This document shows positions 19,355 to 26,501 of a DNA stretch of 64,000 bases, in pieces. The notes beneath the pieces were generated by a model that searched no databases, was not told where the DNA came from, and saw nothing but the letters and a program-made list of their open reading frames with translations. The first letter of the stretch is position 1; the number at the start of each line of letters is the position of its first letter. The translations under genes and the position numbers were made by a program. Location: contig JAGASY010000024.1 of the NCBI GenBank assembly GCA_017621515.1, positions 1 through 64,000 on the forward strand. The letters run 5' to 3'. Origin of the DNA: Bacteroidaceae bacterium (GTDB lineage Bacteria > Bacteroidota > Bacteroidia > Bacteroidales > Bacteroidaceae).

Positions 19355-20220
19355 TAAAGAGAAAGATTATACCTTGGGTTGTCATGGCAGCAATGGTCGT
19401 ATGCAGCTGTGACGAGAACTATATCGAAGTCTCAAAGCCACAGATTGTGGTGGAGGGATGGATTGGGGAAAATGATTTCCCAGTGGTGATAGTGACACAG
19501 AACATACCAATAAGCGAAGACTATACACCCTTGGACGATTTGAGTAAGTACATTGTGAAGTGGGCAAAAGTAAGCATTTCGGACGGCACTGACTCTGTGG
19601 TGCTTACCGGGAAATACGACAAAGGATTTTATCCTCCATATATATACACTACTGGCAGAATGAGAGGAAAAGCGGGCAAGAAATATATGCTGAAGGTGGA
19701 ATATGACGACAAGACAATCACAGCTTCCACCACAATACCATTGCAGTCGCCCAAAGTCAATGGGACAAGCGTGGAAAGATGTGAAGAGTCGGACACTTTA
19801 TACAAGATAGCAATAAATTTCACCGATGATACGTTTCAGAAAAACTACTATCAATTCTTCACCTGTGTAGGAGCAAGAAACAAGCAGTTTCTTGCATCCT
19901 ATCTCGGGAGTATTGACGATGCCGTACTCAATGGGACAACAAACTTTACGGTTTATAGGGGACGACAAATAACAGACTTCAACAACTACACTCCATATTT
20001 CTCAGTCAATGACACCGTGTCCATCAAACTGGCACAAATAGACGAGGTGTCATATACTTTTTGGGATGAGTTCAGCAAAACCATAGCAAATGCCTCCAAT
20101 ATGTTCTTAGCTCCCTACACGAACATACATCATAACATATCCGGAGGTATCGGATACTGGTGTGGAATGAATGACACGATTCTGCATTTCAGAATGTCGG
20201 ATTATAAAACTGTACCGTGA
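19351..20220 (+). CDS. DUF4249-family lipoprotein
   Basis: A 289-aa lipoprotein (lipobox VCSC, then DENYIEV). The opening PQIVVEGWIGENDFPVVIVTQNIPIS is the characteristic start of DUF4249 proteins, the usual partners of short Bacteroidetes TonB receptors. Its ATG overlaps the stop of the receptor gene by 4 bp, showing translational coupling. A surface or periplasmic-face accessory role to that receptor is inferred from the pairing. Confidence 0.8.
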   Translation: MIKRKIIPWVVMAAMVVCSCDENYIEVSKPQIVVEGWIGENDFPVVIVTQNIPISEDYTPLDDLSKYIVKWAKVSISDGTDSVVLTGKYDKGFYPPYIYTTGRMRGKAGKKYMLKVEYDDKTITASTTIPLQSPKVNGTSVERCEESDTLYKIAINFTDDTFQKNYYQFFTCVGARNKQFLASYLGSIDDAVLNGTTNFTVYRGRQITDFNNYTPYFSVNDTVSIKLAQIDEVSYTFWDEFSKTIANASNMFLAPYTNIHHNISGGIGYWCGMNDTILHFRMSDYKTVP

Positions 20221-20267
20221 AGCAGAAACGTTTACTCTATTTGCCTGTCACTATTTTCTACAGCGTA

Positions 20268-20582
20268 TTACTTCTTTTTAGGTTTCGGGAACGGCAACTC
20301 TTTCCATAATGTTTCTATCACTTTCAGAACTTTTTGCCGGTCTTGAAAGTCAAGAATATAACTCTCCTTCGCACCTTTATATGCACAGCCGGTTTCAGCG
20401 TCAACCATCAACTCAGCAATACACGGTAGCTTCTTGACAAAAGCGATATTATCACAAGCTGTAATGACACATTTGTCATTTACATAAATGACATAATCAC
20501 CCATCATCTTACGAAAGCGTACTTCACCTAAAGGAGCCAATACATCACAAATGAATGTTATGAAATCTGAAGAACAAGCCAT
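20268..20582 (-). CDS. TfoX N-terminal-domain protein
   Basis: A 104-aa protein. The sequence EVRFRKMMGDYVIYVNDKCV and the following VKKLP section match the stand-alone N-terminal domain of TfoX/Sxy. The C-terminal TfoX domain is absent, as is common for small family members. It starts 6 bp after the DJ-1/PfpI stop, so the two are in one operon. Its first 28 codons are duplicated at 22339-22424. Competence regulation should not be assumed, since small TfoX-N proteins have no settled role. Confidence 0.75.
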   Translation of the reverse strand: MACSSDFITFICDVLAPLGEVRFRKMMGDYVIYVNDKCVITACDNIAFVKKLPCIAELMVDAETGCAYKGAKESYILDFQDRQKVLKVIETLWKELPFPKPKKK

Positions 20583-20588
20583 TGTTTG

Positions 20589-21200
20589 CTAATTTTTGGG
20601 GAATAGGGTGCAGAACCCTTGTTTGTTAAACTGATAGTACATTTCTATACGCTCAGGTGTATCGTTTTCAAGTAGCAACAGAAGTTCCTTTGCAAATTCA
20701 AGTGCAGCAGAACCGTTTGCAGTCACAATGTGTTTGTCACTGACTGCCTGAGCATGGATATATCCATCTGCATTGGTGTAATTGTCACCACCCCAAAGTT
20801 TCAGCTGTTCCAGTCCGTTTCCAGTATGCTTGACCGTATTCAAAAATCCGTGCTTTGCCATGAACGAAGCCGCATTGCAAATTGCACCCACAATTTTACC
20901 TTTTTCAAGGGCTTTCTTCACAATCGGCACAACTTGCTCTGCCATCGGGGTGCTCCATCCAAAACCTCCAATCAGAACTAAGGCTGCATAATCATCAGGC
21001 ATTGTATCAAACGAATAATCCGGCAGAGTGCGAAAACCTCCGATTGAAAGAACCGGTTCCGATGTCGGAGCAACAATTCTGTTGACATATTTCGGGTTCT
21101 CCTTCAGAGCAAACTCATCGGAGGCAATAGCCTCTGAGAGATAGGCTGTTTCATGGTCGGCATAATTGTCCAACAACAAAAATAATACTTCATTCTTCAT
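20589..21200 (-). CDS. DJ-1/PfpI-family protein
   Basis: A 203-aa cytoplasmic protein with the flavodoxin-like class I amidotransferase fold. ALVLIGGFGW precedes the nucleophile elbow GAICNAASFMA, with Cys108 as the likely active-site cysteine. Such proteins act as glyoxalase/deglycase-like or stress proteins; substrate unknown here. It is the middle gene of a three-gene leftward operon: zinc-ribbon/PNPOx, this gene, TfoX-like. Confidence 0.82.
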   Translation of the reverse strand: MKNEVLFLLLDNYADHETAYLSEAIASDEFALKENPKYVNRIVAPTSEPVLSIGGFRTLPDYSFDTMPDDYAALVLIGGFGWSTPMAEQVVPIVKKALEKGKIVGAICNAASFMAKHGFLNTVKHTGNGLEQLKLWGGDNYTNADGYIHAQAVSDKHIVTANGSAALEFAKELLLLLENDTPERIEMYYQFNKQGFCTLFPKN

Positions 21201-21253
21201 ACTTATTTCTTTTTAATGGTTTGGCTTTTACGAATATTATGGTTCTATTGGAA

Positions 21254-21934
21254 TCAAATGGAAAAACGGGCAAATTCATTGTTTATCCAAAAAGTAGCTT
21301 CTGTGCCAACAAAATGAATAAGCACATAATTCGGGTCAGTCGGACCTCCGGGGAAATGATGGATAAAACAATCTTGCCACAAATATTTGCGTATGGAATC
21401 GTTTGTTACAATCTCAGCCGTACCACGCAATGCCACACCATCACCATAGTGGTCATAGCAGAGTCCGGCTTTATTGTTCTGTCTGAAATCTGCCACCTTC
21501 ACGGAATCAGCACTTGTCGCCATCCATACTTCATGAAAGCTGTTAGTTTTTATCTTTGACATCTGCACAGGACGAGGATAACCGTTGGCATCAATAGAAC
21601 TAACCGTCACATTTTCACATTGAGCAAGCAGGTCTGATGCTTTTTCAGCCAGTGTCCTATTGTCTTTTTCTTTCCACCGCTTCAAATGTGGAAAGTATTG
21701 TAACATTTGTTCTTTTGCTTGTAGAGGAGTCAGATTCAGTCCTGTGTGTGCATTCATTTGGTCTATGAATTGCAGACAGAACTCAATCATCTGATTCATT
21801 GTGAAATTTCGGGTAAACTTTCCACATTTGTAGCAATAGGTACAATAATCCTCATTACGGCTTCCGTCAGCATTCGTCCCTCTGTTTTCATCGGTCAAAG
21901 GCATTCCACAGCTCTGACAAAAATGTTGTTCCAT
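21254..21934 (-). CDS. Zinc-ribbon plus pyridoxamine-5'-phosphate-oxidase-like protein
   Basis: 226 aa from MEQHFCQSCG. The frame opens 30 bp earlier, but the cysteine ribbon starts right at this Met. Residues 5-40 form a putative zinc ribbon (CQSCG, then CTYCYKCGKF). Residues about 85-226 resemble general-stress-protein-26/PNPOx-like flavin-binding barrels (VSSIDANGYPRPVQM, EVWMATSADSVKVADFRQN). It probably binds a flavin or related cofactor in the cytoplasm; the reaction is unknown. It is first in the operon with DJ-1/PfpI and TfoX-like genes. Confidence 0.75.
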   Translation of the reverse strand: MEQHFCQSCGMPLTDENRGTNADGSRNEDYCTYCYKCGKFTRNFTMNQMIEFCLQFIDQMNAHTGLNLTPLQAKEQMLQYFPHLKRWKEKDNRTLAEKASDLLAQCENVTVSSIDANGYPRPVQMSKIKTNSFHEVWMATSADSVKVADFRQNNKAGLCYDHYGDGVALRGTAEIVTNDSIRKYLWQDCFIHHFPGGPTDPNYVLIHFVGTEATFWINNEFARFSI

Positions 21935-21996
21935 GTTTTTTCTTTTAATAGATTTTGAATACAAATCAGTTTTGAATAGGGTCCCCTATCCGTCCG

Positions 21997-22004
21997 CAAA
22001 AATA
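21997..22004 (-). promoter_or_regulatory. Possible -7 element of the zinc-ribbon/PfpI/TfoX operon
   Basis: Minus-strand TATTTTTG fits TAnnTTTG, about 65 bases upstream of the chosen start. No convincing -33 element. A short palindrome, ATAGGGTCCCCTAT, lies between it and the gene (about 21976-21989) and could be an operator. Confidence 0.3.
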
Positions 22005-22338
22005 ACAAAATCACCTGAGATACTCATTTAATGCCCAATATTATTGAGCAAAATAAACATATACAAAAGAAGCATAAGAAACGAAAATACTGTGCTAATT
22101 ATATCTAATTGCATTTTGAAAATAAAGGAACAATGGATTTTCCCAATATTTCTATGTGTAAGCAGCATAACCAACCCAAACAATCCGTTGCTCCAAAATC
22201 CACAGCCCCAACAGTTTGTTTACGCAGAATTGAGAGAGGGAATGAAAGAAGTAGATATTGTTATAACCTCATTTGAATGGGAGATATAGAATCCTTTCCA
22301 TATTCTGTTATAAGCAAGGAATACGATTGACGTTATTG

Positions 22339-22424
22339 CCCATCATCTTACGAAAGCGTACTTCACCTAAAGAAGCCAGTACATCACAAATGAATGTTAT
22401 GAAACCTGAAGAACAAGCCATTGT
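22339..22424 (-). pseudogene. Fragment: duplicated start of the TfoX-like gene
   Basis: These 86 bases match 20500-20585 with only a few substitutions. They encode MACSSGFITFICDVLASLGE and on to KMMG (28 codons) and then stop matching. The fragment includes the start codon but no more of the gene, so it is a non-functional remnant. It abuts the 3' end of the DUF2971 gene. The rest of 21965-22430 is AT-rich with no gene I can support. Confidence 0.8.
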
Positions 22425-22430
22425 ATAGTA

Positions 22431-23234
22431 TTAAATTCTTACTTTCCCTTTTAGAGAGCTGTCAATAATATGTACACTGGGGGCATATTCTTCGCATAGA
22501 GCATTTACAATCAACCTATCTGCTTCAGTTGCATAAGGACTTAATGTAATTGTTAAGTTGTCAAACACATCATCCTTTAAGTCAATAAAGAAGGAGTCTA
22601 TTATAGGAAATCGTTCCTCTCTCACACAAGAAAGGACATAAGTAGCGTATTTTTTGTCATTAATATTTATGTTGTCATTTGGTAATATAATAAGCCTAAA
22701 CCTACATTCATCTTGAAATTCCCAATGTTTGTGTTTGAATCTACCAACATTTTCAAAATTAAAAGAAACTTCATTAGAGCTATTTTGTATTAGTGAATTA
22801 TATATCTGATTTAAATCATCTGTGTATTCAATCTTCTTATAAAAAAAGTCTTCATTCCAGAATGTATTAAGTATAGTGTATTGAGAGGTAAACATCTTTA
22901 CTACTGGAATGATTGATGAAAAACCTTTCCCATTAGTCTGTATATGATATTTCTCAGAATCTTCTTCAGTAACGATATACTTTTTAAACATATTCTTGTC
23001 TAATGAGATTCTAACACCTTTAGTTGTCGGTGTGTACATTCTCCATAATGGAATGCTTTCATTCTGACTAAAAGTCCAGCAGGAAACAAACATAAAACCT
23101 CCTAAATGGATTCCCACATTACTTAATGCAGCTTCTTCAATGTCATCCATTTTATCTAATCGTTTAAATTTAATTGTTCTATTCTTAAGAATTAGAGCCA
23201 AACTATCAATAGAGGTATATTGGTGTATAATCAT
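22431..23234 (-). CDS. DUF2971-like protein
   Basis: 267 aa from MIIHQYTSID; the frame opens 45 bp earlier at 23279. HQYTSIDSLALILKNRTIKF, followed by FVSCWTFSQNESIPLWRMYT and GVRISLDK, is the pattern of DUF2971 proteins. The late WEFQDECRFRLII and a C-terminal SPYATEADR also fit. It is AT-rich compared with its neighbours and sits between a broken TfoX copy and a tRNA gene, inside imperfect direct repeats, so it was probably acquired. DUF2971 genes are often found among accessory genes; the activity is not established. Confidence 0.65.
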   Translation of the reverse strand: MIIHQYTSIDSLALILKNRTIKFKRLDKMDDIEEAALSNVGIHLGGFMFVSCWTFSQNESIPLWRMYTPTTKGVRISLDKNMFKKYIVTEEDSEKYHIQTNGKGFSSIIPVVKMFTSQYTILNTFWNEDFFYKKIEYTDDLNQIYNSLIQNSSNEVSFNFENVGRFKHKHWEFQDECRFRLIILPNDNININDKKYATYVLSCVREERFPIIDSFFIDLKDDVFDNLTITLSPYATEADRLIVNALCEEYAPSVHIIDSSLKGKVRI

Positions 23235-23506
23235 GCTAATAAATTTTAGTTTGTCTGCAAAGTTAAAAATAATCCCCACCAGTATTGCTGCAAATGAGGA
23301 TTTATTGGTTTACTTGCCAAATATGTACCTTGGTGAAGTGTCGTCACACTAACAAAACTTCGGGTAAAGATATTACAGGATAGCATGGAATATCACTGAA
23401 ATTCTATGTGTAAAACACGGCCAACTCAAACAGTTTGTTTACGCATTGTTTACGCAAGGGCAAGAAAAAAGGAGTTGCGAAATTCGTAACTCCTTGATTT
23501 TGAAAG

Positions 23507-23580
23507 TGGACCAGCCTGGGCTTGAACCAGGGACCTCCAGATTATGAGTCTGTTGCTCTAACCAACTGAGCTACAAGTCC
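23507..23580 (-). tRNA. tRNA with CAT anticodon (tRNA-Met, elongator type)
   Basis: Read on the minus strand: acceptor GGACTTG, D-arm TAGCTCAGTTGGTTAGAGC, anticodon loop CTCATAA and T-arm CTGGTTCAAGCCCAG, with discriminator A and no encoded CCA. The CAT anticodon could also be tRNA-Ile2 if C34 is lysidinylated. One acceptor position (T6 with T67) is unpaired. Confidence 0.9.
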
Positions 23581-23615
23581 AATATGTTATTATAATGTAT
23601 TCAATCAATGGGTTG

Positions 23616-23686
23616 TTGTTCTACCCTGATTCGAACAGGGACAAACAGAACCAAAAACTGTTGTGCTACCGTTACACCATAGAACA
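23616..23686 (-). tRNA. tRNA-Gln (TTG)
   Basis: Minus strand: acceptor TGTTCTA pairs with TAGAACA. The anticodon loop is TTTTGGT (anticodon TTG) and the T-arm is CCCTG TTCGAAT CAGGG. It lies 35 bases upstream of the tRNA-Met and is presumably co-transcribed from the promoter at 23733-23763. Confidence 0.9.
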
Positions 23687-23732
23687 ATCCCTGTAAAGCA
23701 TCCTTGCATGTTCTGCTGCCCGAATGCGAGTG

Positions 23733-23763
23733 CAAAGGTAGTACTTTTTTATTATGCAACAAA
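23733..23763 (-). promoter_or_regulatory. Promoter of the tRNA-Gln/tRNA-Met unit
   Basis: On the minus strand TTTG (23760-23763), 19 bases, then TACCTTTG (23733-23740), a consensus-grade Bacteroidetes promoter. It lies about 45 bases upstream of the tRNA-Gln. Confidence 0.8.
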
Positions 23764-23813
23764 CATTTCAAATAAAAAATGTATCTCTGGCACACAAAAT
23801 TACTTGTTTATGC

Positions 23814-23865
23814 AAAAGAAACGGCACTTCAAATGCAACAAAAGTTACTATTGAAGCGCCGTTTT
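23814..23865 (-). terminator. Terminator of the GH106/GH27 operon
   Basis: Minus-strand stem AAACGGCGCTTCAA with TTGAAGTGCCGTTT (23851-23864 with 23819-23832; one G-T pair), followed by CTTTT. It lies about 90 bp after the GH27 stop. Confidence 0.8.
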
Positions 23866-23955
23866 CAAAACTTATGCGACAAAATAAAAATCAATATACC
23901 AGAATAAAAAGTCTATGCAACAGATGTTATAGACGCAACAGAATACAAGTGCAAA

Positions 23956-26463
23956 TTATCTGACAAGCTTCTTTTTTCCGCCAATAATATTCACACCTTT
24001 CTGCGGTTTCTTCAGACGCTGACCGCTAAGGTTATACACCGTATCGTTCATGTTTTCATTCTGAGACTGCTGTACAGAAGGAGAATCGACAGCATCAGGG
24101 GTCTCACCTCCACCCACAGGAGTGATTCTATACAAACCGCTGGCATGGCTACGAAGCAACGGAGCAAACTCTGCGTTCCGGAATGTTCCGAGTTCCTCAC
24201 CTTTCCACATTTCAGTTATCTTGCATGCTTCGTCAGGCATGAAACCCAATGACGTAAGATCAAGCACGACATTCTCATCCGTTTCCGGAGCAGGGTTTGA
24301 AGTATATACGAAAAATTCCATCGTCACCCCATTGGCAGCGGAAATAACATCATCATCATAACCGACCGTAGATTTAAACTTCACATATTTATGATTTTCC
24401 GGCAGAGTAAAAGTCAAAAGAGAAGGAGCATTCACTCCAAATCCTTTCTTATATACCACACCATTAATCTTCATCGTATTTCCGTCATTATTTGTGTTCT
24501 TCTTCGGAGCATTCCAACCATTTATAGGATTTGCGTCCCAATTAATTGTGGTCAGTGATGTCTCATTCCCATCCGCATCCACCAGTACAGGATTGCCCCA
24601 GTCTGCATGGTCATAATTGAAATTATCTCCGCCATTCGACACCAGCAGGTATAATTTCTCGGCATCGATTATATCCACTTCCATTTCCACTGCATTACGA
24701 GTATCCCGACTGATGAAACCGCTTCTTGCCACACACTTCGAAGGGTCGGCCTTAAGCGTCTTACTGCCCGCATTAGCATCGGTAGTCTGATTTATCATCG
24801 CCGCATCACTATTGAACACAAGGAACTCTACGGATGATTTTGAACCCTGATCCGTTCCCGTATTGTCAATTCCGGCAAGAGCCGTAAACTTCACCACTCC
24901 ATCAGGCAAATTATACAACAACTGTGAATTGGCATGTGTAGCTATGCCATTCGTATATTTCTTATTATTGATAGACAACGTACCGCCATTCAAATTCTTA
25001 TTAATATGTACATTTCCCCATCCGCAGGTTTTTCTTGTAGGAGTAAGCGTGGTCAGCTGCACAGTGCTCCCGTCCTTCATCACAAGTGTCGGATTAATCC
25101 AATCCGCATGGTCACTGTCATATCCATCTCCTCCGTCAGTAACCACCAGCAACAATTGAGTAGAACCCTCTGGAATATCGACAGACACTTCCGTTGAATA
25201 ACCTGTTGTAAGGTACGAAATTGTCCCGCTTCTATACAGCGCAGCCTTTTCGTTGATATCCTCATTGCCTCCGGTATTGAACAAAGCCACATACTTGTCC
25301 TGTCCATTCGGATCATCGGCCGTCCACACAATATGATTACCATCATTCGACACCTGACGATTATTCTTTGAATAATGGTGCATATACAATACATCTTCAT
25401 TCGTCAGCAACGAATTGGTGAAACTGTCATTCATCGTAAGTTCACCGCCAAACATCAACGGCGACTTGAATATCGTCCACAAGTTCATCAAGGTATATTG
25501 TTCATCCTCCGTGAAGTTTGTCCAACGCTCATTGCCGCGTTCTCCTCGTATGCTCAGACGTCCAAGCGGCAGCATGTCCGCATCAGGCCAATGTCCTTCC
25601 TGAATATAAGGCGCCCATTTTGCGCAAATGCCGAACTGGTAATTCAACTGACTCCAATTGTCCCAGAAATCATCGACTGTTCGCCACAAATTAGCATTCT
25701 GGCGCAGGTGGTCAATCTCACCCACCGGAGTTTCTCCCGGTGAAAGGCTCAGCACCATAGGACGTCCGCACTGCATTATAGCACGGTGAATCATTTCAAT
25801 CTCCGCTGTGTGATAAGGACGCGCTATATCATCCACTTTCACATAATCCACTCCCCACGAAGCATAGAGATTGAATATAGAGTTATAATACTCCTGTGCC
25901 CCTTTCTTTCTATAATCCACTTTATAATTATCGCGCAGCCATGTACATGCCGAATCATTATTACATATCTGGTCGCAGGTGATTCCCTCAGCACCAAGAA
26001 CCGGACATTTCTTAGTAGCTGCCAACTTTGGCAGACCTCTCATTATATGTATTCCAAACTTCAGTCCTTTCTCGTGGCAATAGTCCGCCAGCGGCTTAAA
26101 TCCTGCTCCATTTGCGGCAGACGGGAAACGATTCACTGCCGGGATATAGCGTCCGTACTCATCCATATCATAAATCGGATTTGTCTGGTTATATCCTCCC
26201 GCCTTATCGTTCTCCACAAACCAACGGATGTCAACAACCACATACTCCCAACCATATTTCAAAAGATGGTCTGCCATATAGTCCGCATTCTGCTTCACTT
26301 CTTTCTCCACCACGGTAGGACCGTAACAATCCCAAGAGTTCCAACCCATAGGCGGAGTCATCGCCCATGAGCCAATAATACTTGCATCGTCCTGCTGCGC
26401 ATTCATATTCACTGCAGCAAGCAGCAATGCAGAAGACAAAATCAGAATCTTTTTTCCAAACAT
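23956..26463 (-). CDS. GH27 alpha-galactosidase-type glycosidase with NPCBM-like modules
   Basis: An 835-aa secreted enzyme (signal peptide ends NMNAQ). Residues about 35-400 are a GH27 barrel: TPPMGWNSWDCYG, the nucleophile in DYVKVDD (Asp211), the likely acid/base in RTVDDFWDNW (Asp265), and WPDADMLPLG. Residues about 415-560 and 585-745 are two NPCBM-like galactose-binding modules (YRSGTISYLTTGYSTEV; ITCD is outside them). The last 30 residues (VYNLSGQRLKKPQKGVN, ending KKLVR) resemble a secretion/sorting tail. GH27 members remove alpha-galactose, alpha-GalNAc or beta-L-arabinopyranose, and which one cannot be decided here. It is second in an operon, 38 bp after the GH106-type gene. Confidence 0.85.
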   Translation of the reverse strand: MFGKKILILSSALLLAAVNMNAQQDDASIIGSWAMTPPMGWNSWDCYGPTVVEKEVKQNADYMADHLLKYGWEYVVVDIRWFVENDKAGGYNQTNPIYDMDEYGRYIPAVNRFPSAANGAGFKPLADYCHEKGLKFGIHIMRGLPKLAATKKCPVLGAEGITCDQICNNDSACTWLRDNYKVDYRKKGAQEYYNSIFNLYASWGVDYVKVDDIARPYHTAEIEMIHRAIMQCGRPMVLSLSPGETPVGEIDHLRQNANLWRTVDDFWDNWSQLNYQFGICAKWAPYIQEGHWPDADMLPLGRLSIRGERGNERWTNFTEDEQYTLMNLWTIFKSPLMFGGELTMNDSFTNSLLTNEDVLYMHHYSKNNRQVSNDGNHIVWTADDPNGQDKYVALFNTGGNEDINEKAALYRSGTISYLTTGYSTEVSVDIPEGSTQLLLVVTDGGDGYDSDHADWINPTLVMKDGSTVQLTTLTPTRKTCGWGNVHINKNLNGGTLSINNKKYTNGIATHANSQLLYNLPDGVVKFTALAGIDNTGTDQGSKSSVEFLVFNSDAAMINQTTDANAGSKTLKADPSKCVARSGFISRDTRNAVEMEVDIIDAEKLYLLVSNGGDNFNYDHADWGNPVLVDADGNETSLTTINWDANPINGWNAPKKNTNNDGNTMKINGVVYKKGFGVNAPSLLTFTLPENHKYVKFKSTVGYDDDVISAANGVTMEFFVYTSNPAPETDENVVLDLTSLGFMPDEACKITEMWKGEELGTFRNAEFAPLLRSHASGLYRITPVGGGETPDAVDSPSVQQSQNENMNDTVYNLSGQRLKKPQKGVNIIGGKKKLVR

Positions 26464-26501
26464 ATTCTTATTCTATATTTTTATAATAATCAATCCACTA
26501 A

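Noticed and set aside
22044..22289. An 81-codon frame beginning MSKINIYKRS.
   Set aside because: AT-rich, no family, no promoter, and it runs across one of the imperfect direct repeats; likely chance.
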